A DNA stretch of 64,000 bases. It comes from Puffinus mauretanicus (lineage: Eukaryota > Chordata > Aves > Procellariiformes > Procellariidae). The position numbers were made by a program, and so were the translations under genes. A model generated the notes under the pieces. That model worked only from the letters and a program-made list of their open reading frames with translations, had not been told where the DNA came from and did not search any database. Shown one piece after another: positions 13,822-24,290 of the stretch. How positions within the stretch are numbered: the first letter of the stretch is position 1; each line of letters starts with the position of its first letter. Location of the stretch: NCBI GenBank assembly GCA_023333565.1, contig JAJKFH010002862.1, positions 124,001-188,000 on the forward strand, read 5' to 3'.

Positions 13822-14498
13822 CCCTGACTTCTTGTGTCTTGCAGATTGAGAGCTCCTTGCATATTCACAGCCCACATGCCCCCCCCAGCTCCACCTCATT
13901 GCCCACTGCAGGATGATGCAATAGGGAGCGAGGATGGCATCATGGCCACAAAGCATGATGCAACCCAAGATGCTGCCATGCGAAGTCAAGTCCTAGTCCT
14001 GCCTGGGGACGCAGCCCACACACTTCCTCACTGTGACCCCCCCTCTGCTTCCTCCCCTCGGGCACCCGCACTCCTCCGCTCCTCTCCTGCACATGTGGAG
14101 CGGGTGAGGATGGTGACAGCCCTGCCGAGGGGCACGGGGCATGCACACAGCACCCAGACCCATGAGGGAGGCAGGGAGCAGCCGACACAAAGCACAGAGG
14201 GCCCAGAGAACAGAAACAGGTTGTAAAGTGCAAAAAGTTCTTTGTTGTTGTCAAGTGCAAAACCCTTTTTCCTGTTTCCTCTATTTACTTCTCCTTTATA
14301 CCCCTTGGAGTCAGCTGGTGCATCTGCAGAGAGATCTCTGGTGAGGAAGAACACAGTGTCCTAACCCTCGGAGGGAGACTTCTTATTTCTGACTTGTTTG
14401 TTTGCGATCTTAATGCCAAAGGTCACCCCAGCAGCTTTCCCTCTCCCACCAGTAACCAACACCCCACAGCAGCACACCCACGGCCAAAAGTGTGCGTG

Positions 14499-14527
14499 TG
14501 GGGTGGGGTGGGGGATGGGGGGGGGGG
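14499..14527 (+). repeat. G-rich tract with several G-runs
   Basis: Successive runs of four to nine or more guanines are separated by single T or A bases. This fits the pattern of a G-quadruplex-forming sequence on the plus strand. There is no gene nearby and no function is implied. Confidence 0.7.
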
Positions 14528-15515
14528 CACGACACCCAGCACATGACTGTGGATGCGTGGGAGAAGCTTGTCCTGTGTTCAGAGCCAGCGTGGACATCAA
14601 ACATATCCAGCTCTGTGCTGGTTTTGCTTTCCCTGATGTCACCTGGAAACAAAGCAGGATCTTGAATGTGATGTTCATTTGGCAAAGAGGGGATTATGAG
14701 CTGCAGTTGGTGGTGCTATGTGGAGCTGCTCCCCATAGCAGGGCTCCCCTGAAGTCAAGAGGTGGATGGATCAGCCCTTAGGTCAGCATGGTAATAGACG
14801 GGTGCTCAGGGAGGACAGCACTCCTGTCTGCACCTGACCACCCTGTCCACCACTTCCAGCATGTCCTCCTCTTCTCTACGAGCTGCTCACACCTATAGAG
14901 AAACCACTGAGAGCCCCAAAGGGAACACTTTTTGGCAGGAGGGGACAAGTCTTCTTCTGGTTTACTGCCACCGACGCATTTCTTCTTGCAGCCCTTCGTG
15001 CCTAAAGCTCCTGCGGCACATTGCAGAGCAGCTGTAGGGGACTTTCCATCTCCAGGGAGGCTTTGCGTTTTCTCTCCCGTTTAGAACAAGCAGCAAAAGT
15101 CACACCCTCCTCCCTCCCTGCATGTTTCTGCGTATGAAAAATAAAACCGAAAAGGAAATGAACTCATTTCAGCTTTAAAGTGAAACTACCTCACAACATG
15201 GGATGCTGACAGCCCTCTCATACCAGCTCCGTTGTCAGTCTAGTGATGAGTCAAGTGGTCCCTCTGCCTTCACAGTCTGTGGTCACCCTGCCAGCTTTCA
15301 CCAACACACAATTTCAGTCTGCCCCACTTCTCAGCCAGCACAGCCTGCACAGGGACCCTTCGTATAAAGAAGTAGGGCATAAAGCAGGTTTCACACTGCC
15401 ACGAAGCAGCGTGCAGATCCTGAAATGGAAATGGTCCAGCCTCTTCCACTGATGCTCTGATGGCTGGAGACTGCTCGTACTCACCAGAGCACCCCAAAAT
15501 GGATATACCTTGGCA

Positions 15516-15540
15516 GTGTGTGTGTGTGTGTGCATGTGTG
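15516..15540. repeat. (GT)n microsatellite
   Basis: About eight GT units are followed by an interrupted GCATGTGTG. A polymorphic dinucleotide repeat is likely. Confidence 0.85.
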
Positions 15541-18500
15541 GGGTAAGGGCACAGCCTGCTCCCATACTCTTGCCAGCTCCGGAGGTCTGGGCTGTGATGA
15601 TCTATCCACAATATAGTCTCATATTTTTGAGCCTTTTTTTCCTAAGCAGACATTTTGAAACGAAACTCAAATCATATTCTCATTATTTCCTTGTTATAGC
15701 AAAGACATAGCCCCAATATCCCCAACCAAACACACCTAATTTCTTATTCATACAAATCACTGGACGATTCGTGTTGTAGAGGATATCCTATACTTATAAT
15801 GTTGAACATACCGTCTGCCTTTTCCAAATGTAGAGGTCTAATCTTTACAGTGATTAAAGCACTTAAGCCTTAAAAATTTCAAAGGAGAAGGCTTCACAAA
15901 AGATACTGTGTCCCACCTTGGTTCAGTCTCGCTTTCCGTTATTAATTCTGTTTGCCTTTTGCCCTATGTTCAATCTGCTTGCTACATTCACTCTTGCCCT
16001 AAGTTAAATTTGCTTTTGGGATTTAGGGGGACTAAGTGATTCTTTGTCCAATTGGAGATTATTCAAACAAGGCACTTCCAAAACTCAGCACAGAGAAAAT
16101 ATTATAGTCTGAAAATCTTCTAACCATGCAAAATAACTCCTGGAGCTGAAGAGGGTTGGAAGAGTGCAGGGAAGACACTGCAGCACTGAGGACCAGCTCG
16201 GTGCCAGACTAGGAAACCCAGGTCACCATGCCAGTGTCCAGCAAAGCTCCTTTGGATTCCCTAATTCTCCCATTAGGCTTCAGCGATTCACAGCAAGTCA
16301 CTGATAATGAGCCCTGCATGGGTTACCAGGTTGCTGTCTCAGCTGCAAGGCACCGGCATGCCAAGTGTCTCACACGTGGGATTTCCCATTTTTTTTCAAC
16401 CCCACACCTGCTGCATTGACTGTACACAAAAATTATGACAAAGTGCAGAGGAGGCGTGGGGAACAGGGGAAATAGGAGGTACCCAGAGCCTGAAAAAGAT
16501 CTGGCAGACCAGCAAGCAATGAAGAATTCCAGAAATGGAGCACATTCAAATTCTCCACATAGATAGCAAGACAGAAAATAAGCATAGTCACCATCCAGGG
16601 AAGGACTTCTGCAAAAACCCAGCAGTGATGGTGCAGCTGTGCTAATAGTATGCTTGGCGTTTGCAAAGACACCTACGCACACGGAGGAGAGCTCTTCAGC
16701 AAATACTCCACCAGCCTGACAAACAGCGATCAATGCCAATATTTACTTTACTAATACCTACTTCTTCTTGATAGCAGTTGCAAGGATTGGTCTTTATGAG
16801 GATATTGTCATCTTCACAAGTGCTAAAACCCACTTAACAACCTATCTAGCGAATTTTGCCCACTCTTACATCCTTTTTAGCTCTTTAGAAAGCTTTTTGG
16901 TGACTACCAACAGGCTGAATCAGGAATGACCTTACAAGGAGCCACCTGCAGTGTCTTTGCTTTCTGCTTTCACAGAAAATTCAGCTCACCAGATAATCTG
17001 CCCTGGCTAATTTAGAATTGACTATATAACAACCTATGACCGGGAAAATTCAGTCAACTAAGTTTCCTCACTGTTACTCCTTGATTAAAGAGCACACAGT
17101 TGATGTAAAAGCGCTTCCACTTCAGCTATATCACGAGGAGGCTCTGGTATCCAACCCCATCCTCAACCAAAAGTTATTGCTTTCAGTAGGAAAACTGCTT
17201 TGCCCATGCTGGCTTTAGTGGGTACCAGATCAGACACACGTGAGTCACCTTTCAGAAGCATTTTGGAAGTAATTAGTTAATGCGCCTGCTTGGCACACAG
17301 GTGGTCACAGAGGAAAAGGTGAGTGTTCATCCCCTCCGCCAGTGCTAGAGCACTGCGGTATATGAACAAGCCATGCAAGTTCACCTTTTGCTAAGAAAAT
17401 TATAATTTTAAGCTTTCAAGGGAAGCAGGGGAGAGAGAACAGCATTAGGGAGAGGCTAAAAATTAGAGGTAGGGCCATTAGATAATATTTAAACAGCAGG
17501 TAAGACCTGTGCAAGTGGGGGTTACATCTGAGCAGCGGGCAGCCAGATCTCCTTAGTTTCTTTTCCTGGCTGGTGCAGGATCACACCAGCAACTCAAAGT
17601 GGAATTAGCTGGAGTATTTCACTTAACTATTTAAATCTGCATTAACCTCTTCGCTCACCGTAGTGGAGGTGTCGGCAGTGCAGCAGCAGCTGCTGGAGGC
17701 CAAAGTTTTGCTGCAGTTGCCAGCAGAAAATCGCTAACACAGAAAAAAGCCGTTTCCTTGAAAAGTGAGGTTGAGATTAATGCTTAAAGCTTGGGGATTT
17801 ATGAAGCTTTACTTGTAATGGTGAGACAGATCCCTGGAAGAAAGAGAAAAGCAAACAAGAGTTAGAGTGATGTAAGAAATGGAAAAAAAAAAAAAAAAGC
17901 CTGCCGAGGCCATCATCACCCTCACTTGGCGCGGCCACACCCTGCCGCGCTTTCCCAAAATGACCTTTGGTTTGTGCTCCTGACAATAAAGCCGGGTTTC
18001 CTGCTCGGGTGCTGGGACCTGCGAGGATCAACAGGAACCGCTGACTCTGCGGTCTGCAGAAACGGGAAAAAGGAGAGGGAGAAAACAAACAGCTTCTCAG
18101 TTAACACAAGAGCTGTCAACACCAGACAGCCTTGGGAAGATGAGAAGATGAACTCCAATAACGAAGCGGTACCAGAGATTTATTTAAGATCTTATAGGGA
18201 GGCACAGAAACAGCTTGAAGCTGATTCAGCACAAATAACTGTGTTCAGAGAAAAACCAGCTAGTTTCCTTTCTCTCATACTCTTGATTTCATTTTTGCAA
18301 CATTCGATTTCCTTTCAGCAACCCTGCCCGCTGGTGTTATTCATACTGAGAGTCTGTCCTGGCTTTCAATAACATGTTCCTGGTTAGACTGCATCGCCCA
18401 GGCACCGGCGAAGCGCTGGGCATGTTATCTCACGATGATTCTCTCTTCTCAGCTGTGTAATTGCACTAACTTTAAATGGTGTTAAACAGAAATAAACTGG

Positions 18501-19900
18501 TAGGCTGCTCCAAGGGGTTGTGCTCCTTGGGCTGCTGCTCTGCTCCCCGCCGTGGCTGTGCCCACCTGGGGACCCGTGGTCCTGCCTGGTGGAGCCACGG
18601 CAAGAAACAGCTTTTTGTGGCTGCTCTGGTAGAGCAGCTTCCCAGAGGCCTGTGCTTCCCACAGCTACACCGCTTTATTTAAGGGAACTGAAACAAAAAA
18701 AATAGTCAGAGCTCACTGGTGGCTTGAAACCACAATGGACTTTTTTTTCGCTCTGCCCCTGTTGTGCAATCCTATAATTGGCAGCGTCCCCGCCGTGTGC
18801 TGCTCCCGCCGTAACGGACTGTGATTTGTCACACACCAGTAAGGCCCTCACACACCAGTAAAACCTTGCAGGGAGGTGGGCCAGATCCAGAGCAGGTGCA
18901 AGTCAGCTCCTCTCTATACAGCGGGGCTTCTCGCCTTACGCCACTGCACTCAGATATACGGCTCTGACCACAGCGATGGGGGAGATCAGCACTTCAGATA
19001 CTCTGGCTCACGAGTGGGTCTATTAACCCGTTTTGTACACTAAACTCCCCCCCCGTTTCTATTACCCTACCACTATTTTCAAATAAAATAAAGAAAATAG
19101 ATGAATGCCTGTGACTCTACTACCCCACGGGTTTGTGCCCAGCTGCTCTGATAGGAAAGCATCTCCTCTCCCACATATGCCCAAAAGAAGGGCTCATCTC
19201 TTTGTGTTGCTGCAGAGATCTAGGGAGAAGTTGTCTTTAAAGATCATCCCCCTTTTGGGTGAGGAGGTGTTGCTAAGCAGGACAGGATTGAGGTTCATTT
19301 GTTTTTGGCCTCACTGGAGGAACAGTCATTTAAATAATTTGCCCAAGTATTAGATCTGTCTCCAAATTCACAAAGAACAAGCCCCAACTCATCCCTGGCT
19401 CTGCCTAAACAAGCAAAATAAATGAGCAAAATAACACGCATGTGCTCAGCCGCGCAAGGGACCGCTGTGTCCTCTTCCCCGCCACCTGAGTTTGTGAGCA
19501 CTTTCCCTGCATTTGGGACTGCTGAGTGCTGAGAGCACTGGGGGCACGTGGGGGTCTCGGTAAGCACTCCGGCCCCCCGTGCTGGCATCCCGGAGGGGCT
19601 GCTGTGATTTATGGAGCAGCCGTCAGGCTATGGCCGTGCGATGCAGCCCTAAGCATCACATGCTGCAAACCACAGCACCTCACCGTGAGGGACGACACAT
19701 CACGCAGCCTGACGTGCTCCTCAGCTGTTTACCTGCCTTCCCGCCATCAAAAACCCAACAGACTTGTTTTGAAGAAACAGTTTCTTATGCAACAGGAATG
19801 ATGCGGTCAAAGGGCAGCTCTCCCTGAACGGGGCTGGGTTATGAACAGGGGTGTTCACACAGCTGAAAAAAGACCCTAAACACATCAAGTCAAGCACGTA

Positions 19901-19921
19901 AGCCTATATGCCATATAGGCT
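19901..19921. repeat. Perfect 10-bp inverted repeat with one-base centre
   Basis: AGCCTATATG is followed by a single C and then its exact reverse complement CATATAGGCT. The 21-base perfect palindrome could form a short hairpin or bind a dimeric factor. No adjacent gene explains it. Confidence 0.8.
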
Positions 19922-20982
19922 ATATCAAAGGACAAGAGATGAAGGTAATACCTTTTCAAAAACATCAGAAACTCTTCTGTGGCCAACCTAAGCTGCTCTG
20001 ACACCAGGTCACAAGCCAGCAGCGTGCACTGCGGGATGCTGCTGGAGCCAGCGCCCAGCCACCGTCTTGGGAACAACCGTGCAAAAGTCTTATCCAGCCA
20101 TAGCCCTCGTTCAGACATCTCACCCTGAGAAATGCCCTGTCCGTGAGCCGGCACCGCTGCCTCTCCCACGTGCCAGCCCCGCAGCACCACTGTGCCTGCT
20201 GCCTTCTGCCAGGCACCAACAGGGCTGAGGTTTCCTACGCAGGGAGAGAAATCCCAGCCCTGTTTCAGGTGTGCCATCACTTCCAGGAAATATGCGGGGG
20301 AAGGGGTTTTTGAGCTGGGCTGGTGAACATTTCCTCTTCTGATAGACTTCAAAGTCATCAGCATTTCTAGACGCTTGACTTCAGAGGTTCCTATCCTACA
20401 GAAAGGAGCTTCTCGACAGCCGCTTGTGAGTCTATATTACATTGTGACATCTTTTCATTCTTGAAGCTGTGTTTTGATAGGAGAGGTGGGCATTTACTGG
20501 CTTTCAGCCACAAATGAGTTCTTTGTTATGTCTGGCCCATCTGTGCTTGCTTTATGTCAAGCTGTGTTCATTTCCGCCTAAAAACAAAAGTCCATCCTAT
20601 GTGCCACCACACCAAATATCAACTCTTCGAGAGACAGGAGACAGATGAGTGACTCACGTATCACTGGCAGCTCTCCCAACACTGTGCAACAATCAAAAGG
20701 TCACGAGAGCAACTTTATAATTCCAGCTCTTGTTTCTGGTAAAAAGCATAATCTAAAATTACAGGAAGCGCAGGTAAGCATGCTGCGGCGCACTGCGCTG
20801 CCACGGGGAGGATCCAGCAGGAGGGTGGCCCTAAGTCGCAAATGGCACATGATATGGGCCAGCTTGTTTCCCGATGGCTTATTTGAGGCCAAGGTCACCA
20901 TCACATTGAATAATAACACAGCACTGTGTCAGGAGCATCTCCTGGTTAAGAACAAGCATCCATGCCTTCTTGCCCACCACAA

Positions 20983-21300
20983 GGACACCCCATCCCTTGC
21001 TTCTGCTTGTCCAAGCACACCCCAGCCCTCCACCTCTTCTTCCTCAGCGCAAGCACAACCCCGTCCATCTCTCCTGGACCACAACCACAGCCCACCCGCC
21101 CATCTCTCCTTGCCTAGTGCAAGCCCACCCCACGCCTCTGGCTTTTCTTGCCCTGAGGATGCAAACCCCAATCCTCCACCTGCCCCGGCCCACCACAAGC
21201 CCATCCCACGCCTCCATCTCCTCTTACCTAAGCACCCCCACCCCTCCGCCTCTTCTCCCCCATCTCCACCTGTTCCAGCACACCCCATCCCGCCGTTCCT
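20983..21300. repeat. Degenerate C-rich minisatellite just upstream of the PMAIP1 CpG island
   Basis: About eight diverged units of roughly 33-46 bases each start with a CAAGC(A/C)CA(C)CCC-like word and continue with a CTCCACCTCTTCT-like pyrimidine block. Unit starts are visible near 21014, 21050, 21118, 21168, 21206, 21231 and 21268. Because the units are rich in C and lack stops, all frames stay open. This produces the proline/serine/histidine-rich reading frames on both strands, which I do not regard as genes. The array ends about 300 bases before the PMAIP1 start codon. Confidence 0.65.
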
Positions 21301-21350
21301 TTTTGTCCCACAGCGGAGGCGCTGTCCCCGGGGCCCGGCCCCCGCCCCCG

Positions 21351-21372
21351 CCCCGGCCCCGGCCCCGGCCCC
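21351..21372. repeat. (CCCCGG)n hexanucleotide, about 3.7 copies
   Basis: Three complete CCCCGG units plus CCCC are preceded by CCCCCGCCCCCG-type runs. The minus strand reads GGGGCC-like repeats with at least four G4 runs, so it could form a G-quadruplex in the PMAIP1 promoter about 220-240 bases before the start codon. Confidence 0.8.
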
Positions 21373-21591
21373 GCGCCGCCCGGGGCGCGCTCCGGCACGC
21401 CGCCGCCTGCCCGCCCGGCGGGGGGGCGGGATTCCCGCGCGGCTTCCCCACGTCACGGCGCGGGGAAAACCCCGCCGCGCCGCCGCTCTTAGGGCCGCGC
21501 TCCGCCCCGCCCGCCCGCACTCTGTTGCCGCCGCCGGGAAGCACCGAGCCGAGCCGAGCCGTACCCCGCCGTGCCGCATCCAGCCGCCGCG

Positions 21592-21643
21592 ATGATGCCC
21601 GGCAGGACCCTGCGCAAGGTCGCGCCGCCCGCCGCTCCCGCAG
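21592..21643 (+). CDS. PMAIP1: PMAIP1 coding exon 1
   Basis: Seventeen codons plus one base end at a GTACCG donor (CCGCAG then GT). The exon encodes the short basic, proline/alanine-rich N-terminus. The intron that follows (21644-21968) is GC-rich at its start and AT-rich in the middle. Confidence 0.92.
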
Positions 21644-22081
21644 GTACCGGAGGGTGAAGGGAGCGGGGAGGCGGGGTGGAGGGGGGGGGACACCGCTTCT
21701 CCGCCCGGGCCGCTGCCCCCACCGGCTCCAGCACCCGGAGCGGGGGCAGCGCCCGCCGCGCCGCGGGAGGCGGGATGCGGCTGCGGCCGCCGGTGTGAAC
21801 GCGAGGGGGTACAGCCGCTGGTCGGGGGCCGGGGGGGGGAGAGTAATATGGAGGAAAAAAAATTTGAAAAAAATTTACAATATTGCCAAGATCTCACTAA
21901 AATTAAAACCAAATGCGGGTGGGCAGGCGGCGGTGCGGGTGGCTGACGGCCGCGCGTGTGCCCTGCAGAGCGAGAGGCGGCGGCGGAGTGCGCCCTGCAG
22001 CTGCGCAGGATCGGCGACAAATGGGACCTGCGGCAGAAGATCCTGAACCTCCTCACGAAGCTGTTCTGCCCGGAAACGTGA
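21592..22081 (+). CDS. PMAIP1: PMAIP1 / NOXA, BH3-only apoptosis effector (2 exons)
   Basis: Two coding exons, 21592-21643 and 21969-22081, are joined across a GT-AG intron of 325 bases. They encode 54 residues (53 from the second ATG), the length of human NOXA. The product is a BH3-only protein that binds anti-apoptotic BCL-2 relatives, mainly MCL-1 and A1, at the outer mitochondrial membrane and so promotes cytochrome c release. Exon 2 carries the BH3 core LQLRRIGDKWD, with the invariant Leu and Gly-Asp, followed by the basic amphipathic tail QKILNLLTKLFC, which matches the NOXA mitochondrial-targeting region. The N-terminus (MPGRTLRK) is short and basic, as in mammals. Two ATGs stand in tandem at 21592 and 21595; the first has G at -3, while the second aligns with the human MPG start. 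Against human NOXA, the phenylalanine before Gly-Asp is isoleucine and the residue before QL is leucine instead of threonine. No other family fits. Confidence 0.95.
21969..22081 (+). CDS. PMAIP1: PMAIP1 coding exon 2 (BH3 and mitochondrial-targeting region)
   Basis: The exon begins after a CCCTGCAG acceptor and ends with a TGA stop at 22079-22081. It contributes two bases to the split Glu codon, then 36 codons. Both functional elements of NOXA are in this exon. Confidence 0.95.
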
Positions 22082-22700
22082 GCTCCCCTCGGACACGGTG
22101 TGCTAAAAACCAGGGAAGACCTTGGCTTTGTGGATTTGGAACAAGAGACTTCACTGACACTGGGAGATGAAGAAAGCTCTTTGCGTTGTATTTTGCTGCC
22201 TGTAGCCGCTGAAGGATGGCTGTCGCAACATGATTTCTTTGAAGAATATTACAGCAATATCAGCGTATGAATGCCAGGTGGAAAAAAAAATAGCGATGGG
22301 CAGAGCCCCTCACCGTGTGATGGGGCAAGACAGAACTTGCCCTTCAGCCTGGTCTGAGAAGACTTCCAGGAGCCTGGTTTCCCCAGTCGCCCTCTGGTCC
22401 TCGTGTCCCACTGCTGTGTTTCACCAAGGAGCTCAGACCACCTTCGGGAAGAAGCCAAATAGATGTCAGTGTCTTGGAACATGGGATCATATATCACAAG
22501 GCAAAATCCCATTGCTCAGTTTCTGACTGCTTTTGTTTTCTAAAGCATGGATTCTGCTGGACAGGAATCTGGTGGTGGGAATACTTCATTTGTTAATTAA
22601 ACCACTATCTTTATTGAAAGGTTATTTGTTACAGGATGTTGCTTTGTGGACTACAAATTACAATTCTATGAATTAACATGATGTTGCATAGTTCTAGTCT

Positions 22701-22765
22701 ATATTTTATATATATATGTATATATTTGTATATATATAATATATATATAAAAAATATAAATATAT
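22701..22765. repeat. (TA)n-rich low-complexity block
   Basis: Alternating TA with occasional TGTATAT and TTTGTATAT interruptions, self-complementary over most of its length. If transcribed in the PMAIP1 3' UTR it would fold into AU hairpins and contains UGUAUAUA-like Pumilio-type words. Confidence 0.8.
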
Positions 22766-24266
22766 GCACCCCATGCATATGACATGAGTATTTCACAGAA
22801 CTATTAATTGAATGCTACTTGTTTAGGCTCAAAATGTAGTATGAAAACATGTTCAAAACATGGCATAAAAATACATTATATTAACTAGAAGAAAGTATAC
22901 TATTTTCTGATAATAAAGGAAATACATCATGCATCAGCGAGGGGAGCATACTTTAGTATAGCATTACATAAGACATATATATATGAATATATATTACACA
23001 AATACAGATATTGAGGTATATGTGGTGAAAGGATTCTTTCAATATTACAAAGAATCTCTTGAGAACAGTACAATACTGCTGTGTCTTTATAAGTAACAAA
23101 ATAACACTTCAATAGAAGTAGAACTTAGAGTTGAATCCAAGTTTGAATCTCAAGTTTTCTTGAGAATGTTATTTATTCAAAGAAAGCAACTACCTCTCTT
23201 TGAAGAAATAATATCAATAAAATTGAATGTTATGGTCAGTACAGGAAAGTAGCCTTGGATTTGTGAATGTTTAACAATACTTACAAGTGAAGGTTCTTCC
23301 CTTGTACTTTATTTCCATTTCATTTCGTGGCAACCTCATTTCGGTTCTGGAATGATGAAGCCACATCCAGTGGATGGTGATGCATTATGCCTGTCTCACT
23401 GAGGGGTTATTACCCTTCGCTGGCTTCGGAGGAGCTGAATTAAACCGTCAAGGCAAACAGTAACTCTGCTAGTCAATTCATGTCAGACACGATCCAGAAC
23501 AGTATTTTTTCATGGGTGCAAGCTAGCAAAATGGCTGAAGCTGATCGTGTTTTGTAGCTACTTCTTAGGTCAATGGGCAGAGCTCCTTCTCTTAACTAAC
23601 CTTGTATGTAAGTACATTTGCATTGTATAAGGCTGTGTAGTTGCACTTTCTGAATTCTGGGTCTGTTCAAATTGGGTTTTTTCTGCCTTGTAGTGAATTC
23701 TTGTTTGTATTTGCTAACTGAATTTTTCAGTTAGCTCTTCTGAATCTGCCTTTGCAAAATTGTCATTTACATAGCTCTGGTCACTCTGTCACAACCAACT
23801 CTATATGGCTGTTACTTGTCACTGATTTCACTAAGCAGAAGCTGACTGACTTTGCCTGCTTTCCGCATGGAGGACTTAACCCTGTCCCAGTGGCATTACT
23901 GGGAGCTTTGCTGTTGGCTTGAGCCACGTGCACGGTTCCCTCCTCCTCTAAGCCAACTAATACCTTTTCAGTGAGAACATAATGTTTCAAGAATAGTTTT
24001 ATTTGTCTTAGTGCCGCAAAGTGTTTTGCTGACATGTACAGAGGTCAGTTTTTCAGGTATTAAAAAGTAAATGCAAAGAGTTTCTGCTCTCAGGCTGGCG
24101 CTGCGTGCACCTCAGCAAAGGCAGCCCCGACTTCAACAGAAGGGATGTCCTGGACTTGGTGGAGTCTTGGAGTCTTCATCAAGGGTACTAAACAACGATC
24201 GTGCCTGTCCGGGAGTCTCAGGAAAATTCAGCGTTAGCATTTGCATTAGTAGCTGAAATGTATTTG

Positions 24267-24272
24267 AATAAA
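24267..24272 (+). terminator. PMAIP1: Candidate distal poly(A) signal of PMAIP1
   Basis: AATAAA followed by a GU-rich element (CAGTGTGTGCTG) about 20-25 bases downstream. This is the best-formed of three AATAAA motifs after the stop codon. Confidence 0.5.
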
Positions 24273-24290
24273 AGTGTTCTGCTCAGTGTG

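Larger units (their letters stand above)
13131..20960. other. Intergenic upstream of PMAIP1, no gene recognised
   Basis: Outside the listed repeats I see no exon I can support. GC content rises in patches (13.1-15.1, 18.5-19.6 and 19.9-20.3 kb), which makes open frames of 100-160 codons on both strands, but none carries a recognisable motif. Other small items are a 16-17 base poly-A near 17882-17898, a short tandem repeat of CACACACCAGTAA near 18830-18860, and a perfect inverted repeat at 19901-19921. Enhancers for PMAIP1 could lie here but cannot be seen. Confidence 0.45.
21301..21850. promoter_or_regulatory. PMAIP1: CpG island and promoter of PMAIP1
   Basis: The GC content is very high with dense CpG dinucleotides, spanning the first coding exon and the start of the intron. 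No TATA box is visible, as expected for a CpG-island promoter. Visible candidate sites are GGGATTCCC at 21428-21436 (kappa-B-like), CACGTCAC at 21449-21456 (CRE/ATF-like, about 140 bases before the ATG), and GGGGAAAACCCC at 21462-21473. Mammalian PMAIP1 is induced by p53 and by ATF/CREB-family factors, so a CRE-like site close to the start fits known regulation. I found no convincing full p53 element. The transcription start is not determinable by eye. Confidence 0.7.
22082..24290 (+). other. PMAIP1: Probable PMAIP1 3' UTR
   Basis: Sequence after the stop is AT-rich and non-coding. AATAAA hexamers in sense orientation occur at 22912-22917, 23216-23221 and 24267-24272. The last is followed within about 30 bases by a GTGTGTGCTG motif, the usual arrangement for a cleavage site, so the longest transcript would end near 24290. 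A long TA-rich block at 22701-22765 lies within it. Which signal is used cannot be decided from sequence; RNA-seq would settle it. Confidence 0.5.

Noticed and set aside
17926..18372. 148-codon plus-strand frame with a hydrophobic C-terminal segment
   Set aside because: No family resemblance and no splice context. A minus frame overlaps it. Treated as chance.
20951..20990. Group of CWWG cores (CAAG, CATG, CTTG) upstream of PMAIP1 as a p53 response element
   Set aside because: The half-sites are imperfect and overlap each other, so no proper pair of decamers is formed.
20645..21595. 316-codon plus-strand open frame rich in Pro, His, Ser and Ala, upstream of and overlapping the PMAIP1 start
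   Set aside because: It runs through the C-rich minisatellite and the CpG island, where stops are rare in every frame. Composition is repeat-driven, no domain is visible, and it conflicts with the well-supported PMAIP1 exon.
20970..22046. 358-codon plus-strand open frame in a second register through the same region
   Set aside because: Same stop-poor composition; it overlaps PMAIP1 out of frame and crosses its intron.
20929..22056. 375-codon minus-strand open frame rich in Gly, Ala and Arg
   Set aside because: Antisense shadow of the same GC-rich promoter and minisatellite, spanning the PMAIP1 exons and intron. No motif or splice logic.
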